A stretch of DNA of 64,000 nucleotides from Methylobacterium terrae (GCF_003173755.1 NZ_CP029553.1:5646001-5710000); one strand, 5' to 3'; counted from the first letter of the stretch, positions 40,406 to 50,149 are shown. Numbers and translations: made by a program. The notes: generated from the sequence alone by a model not told the origin.

Positions 40406-41230
40406 TCAATGCAGGATCTGGCTCAGGAACAGCCGGGTCCGCTCGTGCTCCGGCGCGCGGAAGAACGCCTCCGGGGTGTTCGACTCGACGATCTGGCCCT
40501 CGTCCATGAAGATCACCCGGTCGGCGACCTGGCGGGCGAAGCCCATCTCGTGGGTGACGACCATCATGGTCATGCCCTCGTCGGCCAGCCCCACCATCGT
40601 GTCGAGCACCTCCTTGACCATCTCGGGGTCGAGGGCGGAGGTCGGCTCGTCGAACAGCATGATCTTGGGCGCCATGCACAGCGAGCGGGCGATCGCCACG
40701 CGCTGCTGCTGGCCGCCGGAGAGCTGGCCCGGATACTTGTGCGCCTGGTTCGGGATCTTCACCCGGGTCAGGTACTTCATCGCGATCGCCTCGGCCTCGG
40801 CCTTCGGCATCTTCTTCACCCAGATCGGCGCGAGCGTGCAGTTCTCGAGCACGGTCAGGTGCGGGAAGAGGTTGAAGTGCTGGAACACCATGCCGACCTC
40901 GCGGCGGATCTCGTCGATCCGCTTGAGGTCGTTGGTGAGCTCGATCCCGTCGACGACGATGCGCCCGGCCTGGTGCTCCTCCAGGCGGTTGATGCAGCGG
41001 ATCAGGGTCGACTTGCCCGAGCCCGAGGGGCCGCAGATCACGATCCGCTCGCCCTTGCGCACCGTGAGGTCGACGTCGCGCAGGACGTGGAAGGCGCCGT
41101 ACCACTTGTTGACCCGCTCCAGCGACACGGCGGTCGGCGCGCTGGCGAGCCGCGCCGCCGAGGTGTTGCGGGGCGCGAGGTCCGGGTCGGTCTCGGGCAA
41201 GGGAGACGTCGGGGCGGGAGAGGAAGCCAT
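40406..41230 (-). CDS. aapP: General L-amino acid ABC transporter ATP-binding protein
   Basis: The 274-residue ATPase has Walker [22 protein letters not shown], the Q-loop [20 protein letters not shown], the signature [15 protein letters not shown] and Walker [17 protein letters not shown]. These are hallmarks of polar amino acid importers (GlnQ/AapP group). The first ~30 residues are a variable extension. It is the last gene of aapJQMP and begins 8 bases after aapM. Confidence 0.95.
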   Translation of the reverse strand: MASSPAPTSPLPETDPDLAPRNTSAARLASAPTAVSLERVNKWYGAFHVLRDVDLTVRKGERIVICGPSGSGKSTLIRCINRLEEHQAGRIVVDGIELTNDLKRIDEIRREVGMVFQHFNLFPHLTVLENCTLAPIWVKKMPKAEAEAIAMKYLTRVKIPNQAHKYPGQLSGGQQQRVAIARSLCMAPKIMLFDEPTSALDPEMVKEVLDTMVGLADEGMTMMVVTHEMGFARQVADRVIFMDEGQIVESNTPEAFFRAPEHERTRLFLSQILH

Positions 41231-41238
41231 CGGGGAAC

Positions 41239-42390
41239 TCACCGTGTCTGGCCCGCCGCGAGCCGCCGCTCCATGAAGCGGGCGTAGCGCGACATGCCGA
41301 AGCAGAAGACGAAGTAGAACAGCGCCGCGAAGGCGTAGCCGGTCATCACCACGGTCGGCGCCGCCCAGGCGGGGTCGACCCGGGCCGATTCGATCGTGCG
41401 GATGAAGTCGAAGATGCCGACGATCGAGACGAGGCTCGTGTCCTTGAACAGGGCGATGAAGCTGTTGACGATGCCCGGGATCACGATGCGCAGCGCCTGG
41501 GGCAGGATGATCAGTCGCATCCGGTGCCAGGGGCTGAGGCCCAGCGACATCGCCCCCTCGGTCTGGCCGCGGGGAATGGCCTGGAGGCCGCCGCGCACCA
41601 CCTCGGCCATGTAGGCGGCGGAGAACAGCGCGATGCCGACGAGCGGCCGCGCCAGCCGGTCGACCGTGACGTCGCCGGGCAGGAACAAAGGCAGCATCAC
41701 GTTGGCCATGAACAGCACGGTGATCAGCGGCACGCCGCGCCAGAACTCGATGAAGATGACGCAGAACAAGCGCACGATCGGCAGGCGCGAGCGCCGCCCG
41801 AGCGCCAGCAGGATCCCGAGCGGCAGCGAGGCGACGATGCCGACGAGGGACACGATCAAGGTCACCAGCATGCCGCCCCACAGCGCGGTCGGCACGGCGG
41901 GGAGGCCTAAGCTCGGCACCCCGGCGAGGAGCCCGTAGGACACGATCGGGAACACGACGAAGAAGTAGAGCGCCCCCCAAGCGCGCTTGGGCGCGTCGAG
42001 CCACAGCATCCAGCCCACCCCGACCGCCATCAGGGCGAAGAAGACGTTCGGCCGCCAGCGCTCCTCGATCGGGTACGAGCCGTAGATGAAGTAGTTGATC
42101 TTGCTCGCCACGAAGGCCCAGCAGGCGCCGACCGGGCGGCCCAGCACCTCGGGCCGGCAGGCGTCGCGGTTCTCGCCGGTCCAGACCGCGTCGATCACGA
42201 GGAAGCGCAGGAGCGGCGGCACCACGAGCGCGACGACCGCGAGCGCGGCCAGCGTCATCACGGCGTTGGCCGGGCTGGAAAAGAGGTTCTGGCGCAGCCA
42301 GGCGAGCGGCCCGCTGACCAGCGAGGGCGGGGCCGAGGCGGGCACCGCCTCGCGGCGGACGAAGGTGAGCGGCTGGGCTCCGGCGGTCAT
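41239..42390 (-). CDS. aapM: General L-amino acid ABC transporter permease AapM
   Basis: The 383-residue permease has the long N-terminal region with extra helices and the periplasmic insert typical of AapM, then the conserved core ([39 protein letters not shown]). The EAA loop is [26 protein letters not shown] chose ATG 42390 because GAGG lies 7 bases before it. A GTG at 42402 overlapping the aapQ stop (GTGA) is the alternative and would add four residues. It forms a heterodimer with AapQ. Confidence 0.93.
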   Translation of the reverse strand: MTAGAQPLTFVRREAVPASAPPSLVSGPLAWLRQNLFSSPANAVMTLAALAVVALVVPPLLRFLVIDAVWTGENRDACRPEVLGRPVGACWAFVASKINYFIYGSYPIEERWRPNVFFALMAVGVGWMLWLDAPKRAWGALYFFVVFPIVSYGLLAGVPSLGLPAVPTALWGGMLVTLIVSLVGIVASLPLGILLALGRRSRLPIVRLFCVIFIEFWRGVPLITVLFMANVMLPLFLPGDVTVDRLARPLVGIALFSAAYMAEVVRGGLQAIPRGQTEGAMSLGLSPWHRMRLIILPQALRIVIPGIVNSFIALFKDTSLVSIVGIFDFIRTIESARVDPAWAAPTVVMTGYAFAALFYFVFCFGMSRYARFMERRLAAGQTR

Positions 42391-42398
42391 CGTCTGCC

Positions 42399-43673
42399 TC
42401 ACCGCTCGATCAGCGCGACGCGCCGGTTGTAGAGGTTCATCGCGAAGGCGGTGACGAGGCTGATCGTCAGGTAGACCGCCATGGTGATCGCCACCACCTC
42501 GACCGCCTGGCCGGTCTGGTTCAGCACCGTGCCCATGAAGACCTGGACGAGGTCGGGGTAGCCGATGGCGACGGCCAGCGACGAGTTCTTGGTCAGGTTG
42601 AGGAACTGGCTGGTCAGCGGCGGCACGATCACCCGCATCGCCTGCGGGATCACCACCAGCCGCATGGTCGGGGCGGGCTGCAGGCCGAGGGCGCGGGCCG
42701 CCTCGGTCTGGCCCTTGTTGACCGCCTGGATGCCGGCCCGCACCACCTCGGCGATGAAGGCGGCGGTGTAGACCGTGAGCCCGACCACGAGCGCGACGAA
42801 CTCGGGATAGAGCTGCATCCCGCCGCGCAGGTTGAAGGTGCCCTTCACGGGAAAATCGAGCGCCACCGGGGCGATGCCCATGAGCGCCAGCACCCCGTAG
42901 GTCAGGAGCGGCAGGCCGAGGACGAGGGCGAGCCCCACCGCGAGCACCGGCAGGCGCCGGCCGGTGCGGGCCTGCTCGCGCTTCGCGTGCGCCCGGAACG
43001 CCAGCGTGCCGACGATCCCGACGACGAGGGCGAGGGGCAGCGCCCAGGCATCCGCCGCCAGAAGGGGCTTGGGCAGGTACAGGCCGCGCTGGTTGAGGAA
43101 GACGGCGGTGCCGAGCGCGTAGGAATCGCGCGCCGCCGGCAGGCTCGCCAGCACCGCGACGTACCAGAACAGCAATTGCAGCAGGAGCGGGATGTTGCGC
43201 AGGACCTCGACGTAGACGGTCGCGAGCGTCCGCACGATCCAGTTCGGCGACAGCCGCGCCACCCCGACCGCGAAACCGAGGATCGTCGCCAGCACGATGC
43301 CGATCGCCGCGACCATCAGGGTGTTGGTGAGCCCGACCAGGAAGGCGGTGCCGTAGGTCGAGGTCGCGGCCGCGAACGGGATCACCGTCTGGTTGACGTC
43401 GAACCCCGCGGTGTTGCCGAGGAAGCCGAAGCCCGAGGCGACGCGGGCGTTGCGCAGGTTCTCGGCGGCGTTGCCGAGCGCGATCCAGGCCACCCCCCCG
43501 ACCGCGACGAGCAGCAGGATCTGGTAGGCTGCCCCGCGGATACGGGGATCGTAGAGGGGCGACACCCGGGGCGGACCGGGGGCGGGATCGGCCGGAAGCT
43601 GCGTCGGCAAGGGGTGTGCTCGCGTCTGTGATTCTGGGGACGGCGCCCGGGGCTCCCGGGCGCCGCTCGTCAC
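42399..43673 (-). CDS. aapQ: General L-amino acid ABC transporter permease AapQ
   Basis: The 424-residue permease has the AapQ pattern: an initial helix ([20 protein letters not shown]), a conserved [37 protein letters not shown], a long periplasmic insertion, and the EAA loop [25 protein letters not shown]. The frame starts with GTG 43673. A GTG at 43565 ([10 protein letters not shown]) may be the real start because most homologues begin there. It overlaps or abuts aapM. Confidence 0.93.
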   Translation of the reverse strand: MTSGAREPRAPSPESQTRAHPLPTQLPADPAPGPPRVSPLYDPRIRGAAYQILLLVAVGGVAWIALGNAAENLRNARVASGFGFLGNTAGFDVNQTVIPFAAATSTYGTAFLVGLTNTLMVAAIGIVLATILGFAVGVARLSPNWIVRTLATVYVEVLRNIPLLLQLLFWYVAVLASLPAARDSYALGTAVFLNQRGLYLPKPLLAADAWALPLALVVGIVGTLAFRAHAKREQARTGRRLPVLAVGLALVLGLPLLTYGVLALMGIAPVALDFPVKGTFNLRGGMQLYPEFVALVVGLTVYTAAFIAEVVRAGIQAVNKGQTEAARALGLQPAPTMRLVVIPQAMRVIVPPLTSQFLNLTKNSSLAVAIGYPDLVQVFMGTVLNQTGQAVEVVAITMAVYLTISLVTAFAMNLYNRRVALIER

Positions 43674-43677
43674 GACC

Positions 43678-44700
43678 TCAGCGGATCGGCGGGCCGTATT
43701 GCAGGCCGCCCTTCGACCACAGGGCGTTGAGGCCGCGCTGGATCTTCAGGGGCGAGCCCTGGCCGACGTTGCGCTCGAACACCTCGCCGTAATTGCCGAC
43801 GAGCTTGATCACCCGGTGGGCCCAGTCGTTGGTCAGCCCGAGATCGGCGCCGTACTTGCCCTCGGTGCCGAGGATGCGCTTGATGTCCGGGTTGTCGGAG
43901 GACTTCGCCATCTGGTCGACGTTGGCTTGCGTGATGCCGGCTTCCTCCGCGTTGATCATCGCGTAGTGGGTCCAGCGGACGATGTCGAACCACTGGGCGT
44001 CGCCCTGGCGCACCGCCGGCGCGAGCGGCTCCTTGGAGATGATCTCGGGGAGCACGATGTTGTCGTCGGGGGCCGAGGCGCGCAGGCGCTCGGCGTAGAG
44101 GCCCGAGGCGTCGGTGGTGAAGGCGTCGCAGCGGCCGGAATCGTAGGCCTTGAAGGTCTCGTCGGCGCTGGCGAAGGCCACCACCTCGTACTTCATCTTG
44201 TTGGCCCGGAAGTAGTCGGCCAGGTTCAGCTCGGTGGTGGTGCCCTGCTGGGTGCAGACCGAGGCGCCGTCGAGCTGCTTGGCGGACGTCACGCCGAGCT
44301 TCTTCTTCACCATGAAGCCCTGGCCGTCGTAGAAGTTGACGGCCGGAAAGTCGAGGCCGAGCGCCGTGTCGCGCGACATCGACCAGGTGGTGTTGCGCGA
44401 CAGGATGTCGACCTCGCCCGACTGGAGCGCCGTGAAGCGGTCCTTCGCCGAGAGCGGGATGAAGCGGACCTTGGTGACGTCGTTGAAGATCGCCGCGGAC
44501 AGGGCCCGGCAGAAATCGACGTCGAGCCCGGTCCAGCGCCCCTGCGCGTCCGGCACGCCGAAGCCGGCGAGGCCGGGGTTCGAGCCGCAGGAGATGTAGC
44601 CCTTCTGCTTGATGCTGTTCAGCGTCCCCTGGGCCTGGGCGGCGCCGGCCAGCAGGGTGGCGCCGAGCCCGAAGGCCAGGGTCGCGACGATTCTCTTCAT
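43678..44700 (-). CDS. aapJ: General L-amino acid ABC transporter substrate-binding protein
   Basis: The 340-residue periplasmic binding protein has signal peptide MKRIVATLAFGLGATLLAGA with cleavage near AQAQG. The mature part opens TLNSIKQKGYISCGSNPGLAG, contains VDILSRNTTWSMSRDTALGLDF and the paired Cys region DGASVCTQQGTTTELNLADYF, all characteristic of AapJ. It binds a broad range of L-amino acids. It is first in the operon, and the promoter should lie in 44701-44949. ATG 44700 follows CCAGGA. Confidence 0.95.
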   Translation of the reverse strand: MKRIVATLAFGLGATLLAGAAQAQGTLNSIKQKGYISCGSNPGLAGFGVPDAQGRWTGLDVDFCRALSAAIFNDVTKVRFIPLSAKDRFTALQSGEVDILSRNTTWSMSRDTALGLDFPAVNFYDGQGFMVKKKLGVTSAKQLDGASVCTQQGTTTELNLADYFRANKMKYEVVAFASADETFKAYDSGRCDAFTTDASGLYAERLRASAPDDNIVLPEIISKEPLAPAVRQGDAQWFDIVRWTHYAMINAEEAGITQANVDQMAKSSDNPDIKRILGTEGKYGADLGLTNDWAHRVIKLVGNYGEVFERNVGQGSPLKIQRGLNALWSKGGLQYGPPIR

Positions 44701-44949
44701 GGGGTCCTGGATCTCCCGTTCCGGTCGCGGCCCCGCGGCCGCCGCCCGTTTGCTCAAGCACGAATGCTGCCTAAGCAAGAGGCATTCCAGGCGAAGCGGG
44801 CTGCCCGGTCAAGGGGTTGGCGCGATAGACGAACAGACTAGGCGGGAGGCGGGAGGTCGCGTTGCGGCGCGAGGCTTGACGGCGGCGGGTGGCGCGGGAT
44901 GTGCTCGGCTCCGGTTTTCTCACGCTCGATCCCCCACGCCAGAGGCCCG

Positions 44950-46137
44950 ATGAGCATCACCCCGCCCCGCGACAAGAGCCGCCTCGGCACCCGCACCCGC
45001 CTCGTCCATGCCGGCCGAGACCCGTCGCAGCAGCACGGCTTCGTCAACACCCCGATCTATCGCGGCTCGACGGTGCTCTACGAGAGCTACGACGCGCTCA
45101 AGAACCGGCGGGCCGAGTATACCTACGGCACCACCGGCACGCCGACGATCCGCGCCCTCGAGAGCGCCTGGGCCGAGCTCGCCGGGGCCGCCGGCACGGT
45201 GCTGACGCCGTCGGGCCTCGCCGCCGTCACGGTCGGGCTGCTGTCCTGCCTCAAGGCCGGCGACCACCTGCTGGTGAGCGATTCCGCCTATCGCCCGACG
45301 AGGGTGTTCTGCGACGGGTTCCTCGCCCGGTTCGGGGTCGAGACCACCTATTACGACCCGACGCTCGGGGCCGGCATCGCGGCGCTGATGCGCGACAATA
45401 CGACCGCCGTGCTCACCGAGGCGCCGGGCTCGCAGAGCTTCGAGATGCAGGACATCCCGGCCATCGCCGAAGTGGCGCACGCACGCGGCGCCTGCGTGCT
45501 GATGGACAACACCTGGGCGACGCCGCTCCTGTTCCCGCCGCACGAGCGCGGGGTCGACATCGCCATCGAGGCCGGCACCAAGTACCTGTCGGGCGGCTCC
45601 GACCTGCTGCTCGGCCTGACCTCGGCCAATGCCCGGTACTGGCCGGCCCTGCGGCGGACCTTCGACCAGCTCGCGATGTGCGCCGGGGCCGAGGACGTGT
45701 TCCTGGCGCTGCGGGGCCTGCGGACCCTGCCCCTGCGCCTGCGCGAGCACGGCGAGCAGGCGCTCAGGCTCGCCCGCTGGCTCCGGGACCGGCCGGAGGT
45801 CGCCCGGGTGCTGCACCCGGCCCTGCCGGAGGATCCCGGCCACGCGATCTGGTCCCGCGACTTCCTGGGCTCCTCCGGCCTGTTCTCGATCATCCTCAAG
45901 CCCTGCCCCGAGGCCGCGGTGGCGGCGATGCTCGACGGGCTCGAACTGTTCGGGATGGGCTTCTCCTGGGGCGGCTTCGAGAGCCTGGTGATCCCGTTCG
46001 ACTGCGCGCCCTACCGCACCGCCAACCCCTGGGCCCCGGGCGGGCCGGGCCTGCGGTTCCAGGTCGGGCTGGAGGACATGGACGACCTGACGCGGGACCT
46101 GGAGGCCGGGTTCGCGCGGCTGCGGGACGCGAGCTGA
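44950..46137 (+). CDS. metC: Cystathionine beta-lyase
   Basis: PLP enzyme that splits cystathionine to homocysteine, pyruvate and ammonia in methionine synthesis. The 395-residue product has the gamma-family pattern: TRLVHAGRDPSQQHGFVNTP, YGTTGTPTIRALESAWAELA, LMDNTWATPLLFPP, and the PLP lysine K211 in IEAGTKYLSGGSD. The C-terminal GMGFSWGGFESL is characteristic of this branch. The product may equally act as a cysteine desulfhydrase. ATG 44950. It is divergent from aapJ. Confidence 0.93.
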   Translation: MSITPPRDKSRLGTRTRLVHAGRDPSQQHGFVNTPIYRGSTVLYESYDALKNRRAEYTYGTTGTPTIRALESAWAELAGAAGTVLTPSGLAAVTVGLLSCLKAGDHLLVSDSAYRPTRVFCDGFLARFGVETTYYDPTLGAGIAALMRDNTTAVLTEAPGSQSFEMQDIPAIAEVAHARGACVLMDNTWATPLLFPPHERGVDIAIEAGTKYLSGGSDLLLGLTSANARYWPALRRTFDQLAMCAGAEDVFLALRGLRTLPLRLREHGEQALRLARWLRDRPEVARVLHPALPEDPGHAIWSRDFLGSSGLFSIILKPCPEAAVAAMLDGLELFGMGFSWGGFESLVIPFDCAPYRTANPWAPGGPGLRFQVGLEDMDDLTRDLEAGFARLRDAS

Positions 46138-46158
46138 GAGCCGTCCGACCGGTCCCCT

Positions 46159-46237
46159 GACGGCACCGACACCCGCCCCGTCATTCCGGGCTCCGCTTTC
46201 GCGGCCGCGGAACGACGCGGAGGATGTCGGTGCCGTC
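46159..46237. repeat. Intergenic element with perfect 13-base inverted ends
   Basis: gacggcaccgaca (46159-46171) and its exact complement (46225-46237) enclose a GC-rich core containing cgtcattccgggctccgc and a gcggccgcgg palindrome. The core resembles the cgtc-tcccgggg blocks of the element at 12087-12227. It lies between convergent metC and the PNPOx-like gene and may also serve as their terminator. Confidence 0.7.
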
Positions 46238-46264
46238 GCGTGACCGGGCCCGGCCCGAGGCTCT

Positions 46265-46858
46265 TCACGGCGCCAGCCACGTCGCCCCCTGCGCGTCCCC
46301 GTCCCAGGTGAACAGCGCCCGCCGGTGGCCCTGGCGGGCGAGGTACAGGAACTCGAGCCGGGCGGCCCGCAGCACGATCACCCGGAACTCCGAGAAGCCG
46401 GCCTCGACCGCCTCCTCGTCCCGCGGCTGGGCATAGGCGCCACCCGCGGGCAGCGAGGTGCCGGGGCCGGGCACGGTGCCGTAGCAGATCCGGCTCATCG
46501 GCCGCGACGCCTCCCAGGCGGCGCGGGCGACCGCATCCTGCCCGTGCAGGAGGGCCGTGCCCGCGATCCGCACCTGGAGCTTGGCTTTCGGGTCGTAGGC
46601 GTGGAGCGAGACCCGGGGGTCCGCGGCGATCTCGGCGGCCTTGTCGGAGCGGGCGTCGCAATGGACCCGCAACGTCCGGCTCTCCCGGTCGACGCCGCGC
46701 AGGACCACCGTGCGCAGGCGCGGGGTGCCGTCGCGCCCGAGGGTGGCGAGTGCCGGGGTGTGGAAGCCGCTCTGGTGCGCCGCCCCCTCCTCCAGCAGGC
46801 GCCAGGCCTCGGCGAGGCAGCCCGCGAGGTCGTCGTAGAACGGCGGCGTCTCGGTCAT
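46265..46858 (-). CDS. Pyridoxamine 5'-phosphate oxidase-like FMN-binding protein
   Basis: The 197-residue split-barrel protein has the FMN-contact region ALATLGRDGTPRLRTVVLRG, the ARSDKAAEIAADPRVSLHAYD strand and the C-terminal EFRVIVLRAARLEFLYLA with KGHRR-like QGHRRALF. It resembles the Alr4036/PNPOx-related group rather than true PdxH, so the substrate is uncertain. ATG 46858 (MTETPPFYDDLAG). Confidence 0.85.
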   Translation of the reverse strand: MTETPPFYDDLAGCLAEAWRLLEEGAAHQSGFHTPALATLGRDGTPRLRTVVLRGVDRESRTLRVHCDARSDKAAEIAADPRVSLHAYDPKAKLQVRIAGTALLHGQDAVARAAWEASRPMSRICYGTVPGPGTSLPAGGAYAQPRDEEAVEAGFSEFRVIVLRAARLEFLYLARQGHRRALFTWDGDAQGATWLAP

Positions 46859-46964
46859 GCGGGAGCGGTCTCCGGTTCGTTCACCAATCTAGGTCACGGT
46901 CCGGGGAACCGGGATGCCCCGGCGAAGCTTGTCCGTACGACCGTTCCTGCCGAGGTTTCGACCC

Positions 46965-47288
46965 ATGACGCTCCGCACGACGCCGGCCTGGTTGGCCTTG
47001 GCGGCCGCCCTCGCGGCCCTGCCGGCGATGGCCGCCGACATGCCGGCCGGGTATTCGGCGCGCGGCGGGGCGGAGTTCTCCGCCGGCTGGCGCGCGCCGC
47101 CCCCGCCGCCCCCGCCGCCCCCGCCCGCCGCGGTGGAGATGCAGGCCGAGATCGTCGTGGCGGAGCCCCCGCCCCGCCGGCTCCTCGGCTTCGGCTACGC
47201 GCCGGTCCTGCCCTATTACGGCGTCTCGGTCGGCCCCTACGGCTATCCGCCGCGGCGCGAGCCCGGGACCGGCGTCGGGCTGTTCTGA
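46965..47288 (+). CDS. Small secreted proline-rich protein
   Basis: The 107-residue product has a signal peptide (LALAAALAALPAMAAD), a run of about ten prolines in the middle and a Tyr/Gly/Pro-rich end (YAPVLPYYGVSVGPYGYPPRR). It is probably periplasmic or outer-membrane associated. No domain is recognised. Its 3' end overlaps the convergent ChaC-like gene by 46 bases. Confidence 0.7.
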   Translation: MTLRTTPAWLALAAALAALPAMAADMPAGYSARGGAEFSAGWRAPPPPPPPPPPAAVEMQAEIVVAEPPPRRLLGFGYAPVLPYYGVSVGPYGYPPRREPGTGVGLF

Positions 47289-47998
47289 TCGCCGCAACCT
47301 CGATCTCCAGACGCCCCGAGCCGCGCCGCCACTCGCGCCTGCATGGCGAAGAGGTGGCGGTCGCGGATGCCCGCCGCCTCGCAGGCCGCCACCGTGTTGA
47401 GCAGGTACTCGGCGCTCGGACCCGTCGGGCCGCAGGCCGCCGCGATGCGCTCGGCGATCGCCTCGTCGGTGAGCCGCCCGGCGTAGCGCGTCCCCGCCCG
47501 GTCGGCCACGAAGGCGAGGACCGGGACCGGCCCTTCCGCCGTCTCGGCGGCGAGCCAGCGCGAGGCGTAGCCGCGCCCGCGCATCTCCCGCCGCCAGACC
47601 GGCCGGATCGCCTCCCGCGGATCGTCGCCGGCGATCCGGTAGGCGAGCCCCCGGCACTGCCCGCCCCGGTCGAGGGCGAGCATCACGCCGGGACAGTCCG
47701 GCGTGCCGCGAAAGCCGGGCTGCCACAGGCAGAAGCGGCGGTGCCAGCCCCGCACCCGGGCCTCGCGCCGCTCGGCGAACGGGAATTCCGGCCGCCACAT
47801 CAGGGCGCCGTAGGCGAACAGCCACAGGGAATCCGAGCCGCCCGGCTTCTGCGCCAGGGCGGCGTCGAGGCGCGCATCGGCCTCCGCCTCGCCCATCAGC
47901 GCCATGCCGTAGCCCGGGCCGCGTCCGTCGGGGACCACGGGCCGCGGATGGGCCCGGGCGATCAGCGCGGCGTCGAGCGTGAGGGAGCGTTTGGGCAT
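47243..47998 (-). CDS. Gamma-glutamylcyclotransferase, ChaC type
   Basis: Releases 5-oxoproline from gamma-glutamyl peptides, most likely glutathione. The 251-residue product has the substrate loop LWLFAYGALMWRPEFPF (the usual YGSL is YGAL here), GWHRRFCLWQPGFRGTPDCPG, LALDRGGQCRGLAYRI and the catalytic-Glu segment after WRREM. A C-terminal helix region AEYLLNTVAACEAAGI matches ChaC. ATG 47998. It is divergent from the next gene. Confidence 0.9.
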   Translation of the reverse strand: MPKRSLTLDAALIARAHPRPVVPDGRGPGYGMALMGEAEADARLDAALAQKPGGSDSLWLFAYGALMWRPEFPFAERREARVRGWHRRFCLWQPGFRGTPDCPGVMLALDRGGQCRGLAYRIAGDDPREAIRPVWRREMRGRGYASRWLAAETAEGPVPVLAFVADRAGTRYAGRLTDEAIAERIAAACGPTGPSAEYLLNTVAACEAAGIRDRHLFAMQARVAARLGASGDRGCGDQNSPTPVPGSRRGG

Positions 47999-48130
47999 CG
48001 CAACCGTTAGTCCGGTGGGGTGCGGCAGCGCGGCAGGGGGCTTCCCGGCTTTCCCGTCAAGCTGGCCGCCCCATGTTAGTGCCGTGCTAAGCCGCACAGG
48101 TCCAGGTTGTCCGGGAATGGAGGACGCGTC

Positions 48131-48442
48131 ATGGCCATCACGGGTCGCTTCAATTTCCGCAAGACCCTCACCGGCAAGCTCGTGCTGCAGGTCGAGACCG
48201 AGCGCCGCTCCTGGTGGCCCTTCGCCCGCACGGCCTCGCCGGGCCACGTCTGGCGCGACGCCACGCCGAAGGACCTGACGGCGGTGGAGTTGCAGCAGCT
48301 GCTGAACCTGCGCCGCAACCCCGGCTACATGCCGCGCAGCCCGGTGATCTTCATGATGGGTCGCGACCAGACGGAAGCGCCCTCCGCCGAGGTGGTGACG
48401 CTCGCCGCCCACCGCGCCGCCGGCCAGCAGCAGGCCGGCTGA
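48131..48442 (+). CDS. Conserved hypothetical protein
   Basis: The 103-residue soluble protein has a well-ordered sequence (GRFNFRKTLTGKLVLQVETE, WWPFARTASPGHVWRDATP, DLTAVELQQLLNLRR) with many aromatic and basic residues and no low complexity, so it is likely real. I do not recognise the family. The ATG at 48131 follows GGAGGACGCGTC. The repeated Trp and Arg residues could contact nucleic acid or a membrane surface, but this is only a guess. Confidence 0.75.
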   Translation: MAITGRFNFRKTLTGKLVLQVETERRSWWPFARTASPGHVWRDATPKDLTAVELQQLLNLRRNPGYMPRSPVIFMMGRDQTEAPSAEVVTLAAHRAAGQQQAG

Positions 48443-48532
48443 CGCGGGCCGCCGGGACGACGGCACCGCTCGCGCCCGGCCGCGTTGTCCCGGTCCAAGG
48501 GGTAACAACCCCGCCGAACGGGAGAGCGCAGC

Positions 48533-48817
48533 ATGGGCATGACCTCCGTGAACCAGGCCGTGATCGAGGCCCTGTCGGAGCAGATCGTCACCGCCTATTG
48601 CGACGCCGGCGAGCCCGCCGAGGACCGGGCCCGCGCCCGGCTGATGGACGAGATCATGAACGCCATCGAGGAGCCGGTGGGCACCCGCACCCTGGCCGAG
48701 CACGGCCCGGAGCGGGTCAACGCCGTGCTGGCCGACTGGGAGGCGCAGGAGGGCCGCAGCTTCGGCCTGCGGCTGATCGAGATCGATCCCGGCCGCACCA
48801 TCGTCACGATGGCGTAA
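48533..48817 (+). CDS. Conserved hypothetical protein
   Basis: The 94-residue acidic, mostly helical protein (VNQAVIEALSEQIVTAYCDA, RARLMDEIMNAIEEPVGTRT, NAVLADWEAQEGRSFGLRL) has no recognised domain. ATG 48533 follows GGGAGAG, and ATG 48539 is possible too. It lies 90 bases after another small gene on the same strand. Its last five codons and stop are duplicated in tandem just downstream. Confidence 0.72.
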   Translation: MGMTSVNQAVIEALSEQIVTAYCDAGEPAEDRARARLMDEIMNAIEEPVGTRTLAEHGPERVNAVLADWEAQEGRSFGLRLIEIDPGRTIVTMA

Positions 48818-48847
48818 GCGCCGTCGTCACGATGGCGTAAGCGCCAT
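48802..48847. repeat. Tandem 23-base duplication across a stop codon
   Basis: cgtcacgatggcgtaagcgcc, preceded by at or gt, occurs twice in direct repeat, so the terminal codons VTMA and the TAA of the preceding gene are copied. The second copy is untranslated. This is a recent-looking slippage duplication. Confidence 0.8.
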
Positions 48848-48867
48848 CGCGACGGTGTCCTCGAGCG

Positions 48868-49593
48868 TCAGCCCCGGCCGAGCTCGACCAGGAGGTCGGC
48901 GAGCGGGCCGGGCGCGCTCACCATCGCGTCGTGGCCGGTGGCCAGTTCCCGCCAGCCCCAGCCGGGCTGGCGCCGCACCCATGCCTTGACGCGATCGAGG
49001 GTGGCGTAGGACGGCGCGGTGCAATCGACGTAGGTGCGGGCCAAGCCGTTGCCGACCGGGCCGCGGATCGGCAGCGGGCTCTCGTAGGTGCTCAAGGGGT
49101 GCGGGGTCAGGCGCCGCTCGACCCAGGCCGCATCCGCCGGATCGAGCACCCCGAAGGCCTCGGCCGGCGGCGGCGGCAGGCTCAAGCCCCCGCTCGACTC
49201 CGCGGCGGCGCGGCGGCGGGCGGCCACCACCTCGGGCGGCAGCCCGTCGAAGGGCGCGCGGCCGGCTTGCGCGATCAAGGCGTCGAGGTAGACGAGGTGG
49301 CGCAGCCGCTCGGGCATGGCCTCGGCCACGCCGCTGATCGCGAGGCCGCCGAAGGAGTGCCCGACGAGGACGACGCCCGTCAGCTCCTCGGCGGCGATCA
49401 CCCCGGCGACGTCGCGCACGAAGGTGTCGAGGGTGATGTCCTTCGCGAGGAGGTGGGCCCGCTCGCCGAGCCCGGTGCAGGTCGGGGTGAGGACCCGGTG
49501 GCCGCGCGCCCGCAGGATGTCGGCGACGCGCACCCAGCACCAGCCGCCGTGCCAGGCGCCGTGCACCAGCACGAAGGTCAACCCGTCGCTCAT
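48868..49593 (-). CDS. Alpha/beta hydrolase (esterase-like)
   Basis: The 241-residue protein has the oxyanion region LVHGAWHGGWCWVRVADILR, nucleophile Ser80 in LVGHSFGG, a probable acid after PSYATLDR and the catalytic His in LATGHDAMVSAP. The pattern resembles plant methylesterase/hydroxynitrile-lyase-like bacterial hydrolases. The substrate is unknown. ATG 49593 follows GGAGAGG. Confidence 0.9.
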   Translation of the reverse strand: MSDGLTFVLVHGAWHGGWCWVRVADILRARGHRVLTPTCTGLGERAHLLAKDITLDTFVRDVAGVIAAEELTGVVLVGHSFGGLAISGVAEAMPERLRHLVYLDALIAQAGRAPFDGLPPEVVAARRRAAAESSGGLSLPPPPAEAFGVLDPADAAWVERRLTPHPLSTYESPLPIRGPVGNGLARTYVDCTAPSYATLDRVKAWVRRQPGWGWRELATGHDAMVSAPGPLADLLVELGRG

Positions 49594-49672
49594 CGCGCCT
49601 CTCCCGCTCTCTCCGAGGGGAGCCAAGCGCGAACGAGGCCCGGCGCGCAAGGGGGCTTCTCCTCCCGGTCCG

Positions 49673-50149
49673 CTACTCTCCGGCCTCGTCCCGGTCCTCG
49701 CGGTTCGCGTCGAACCCGGCGATCATCCGCTCGAGGGACTGGAAGCTGCGCACGGCCTCCTGGGTCCGGCCGGCGGCGCACTTGCCCTCCGCCGAGCGGT
49801 ACCACAGCAGCATGCTGTTGAAGGCGTGCTGGTGCGGCGCTTCCGCCACGCGGGCGCGCCGCGCGGTCTCGGCGTCGAACCAGACCCGGACCGCGTGGCC
49901 GGCATTGGTGCAGACGTCGGCCGAGGGCGGCAGGGCGGCGCGGGAGACGGTGGGGTCGCACAGCATCGCGAACCAGATCGCGCCGGCCGCGAGGCTCGAT
50001 GCGCCGAGCATGCCCGCGGCGCCGCGCAGGCGCCGGCGCCAGTCGGGCCGGGCCGCCTCGGCGGCCGGCAGCGCCTCGACCGTCTCGGGGTGGCAATGGG
50101 TGTAGTGCACCGAACCGTCGGTGTGATGATGGGGCCACGGGTGGGTCAT
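49673..50149 (-). CDS. Hypothetical single-pass membrane protein with His-rich N-terminus
   Basis: The 158-residue product opens with a histidine-rich segment (THPWPHHHTDGSVHYTHCH, seven His and one Cys) followed by one membrane helix (GMLGASSLAAGAIWFAMLC). A periplasmic domain with two further cysteines and a helical end (SFQSLERMIAGFDANREDRD) completes it. The N-terminal tail could bind Zn, Ni or Cu on the cytoplasmic face. No family is recognised. Confidence 0.7.
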   Translation of the reverse strand: MTHPWPHHHTDGSVHYTHCHPETVEALPAAEAARPDWRRRLRGAAGMLGASSLAAGAIWFAMLCDPTVSRAALPPSADVCTNAGHAVRVWFDAETARRARVAEAPHQHAFNSMLLWYRSAEGKCAAGRTQEAVRSFQSLERMIAGFDANREDRDEAGE

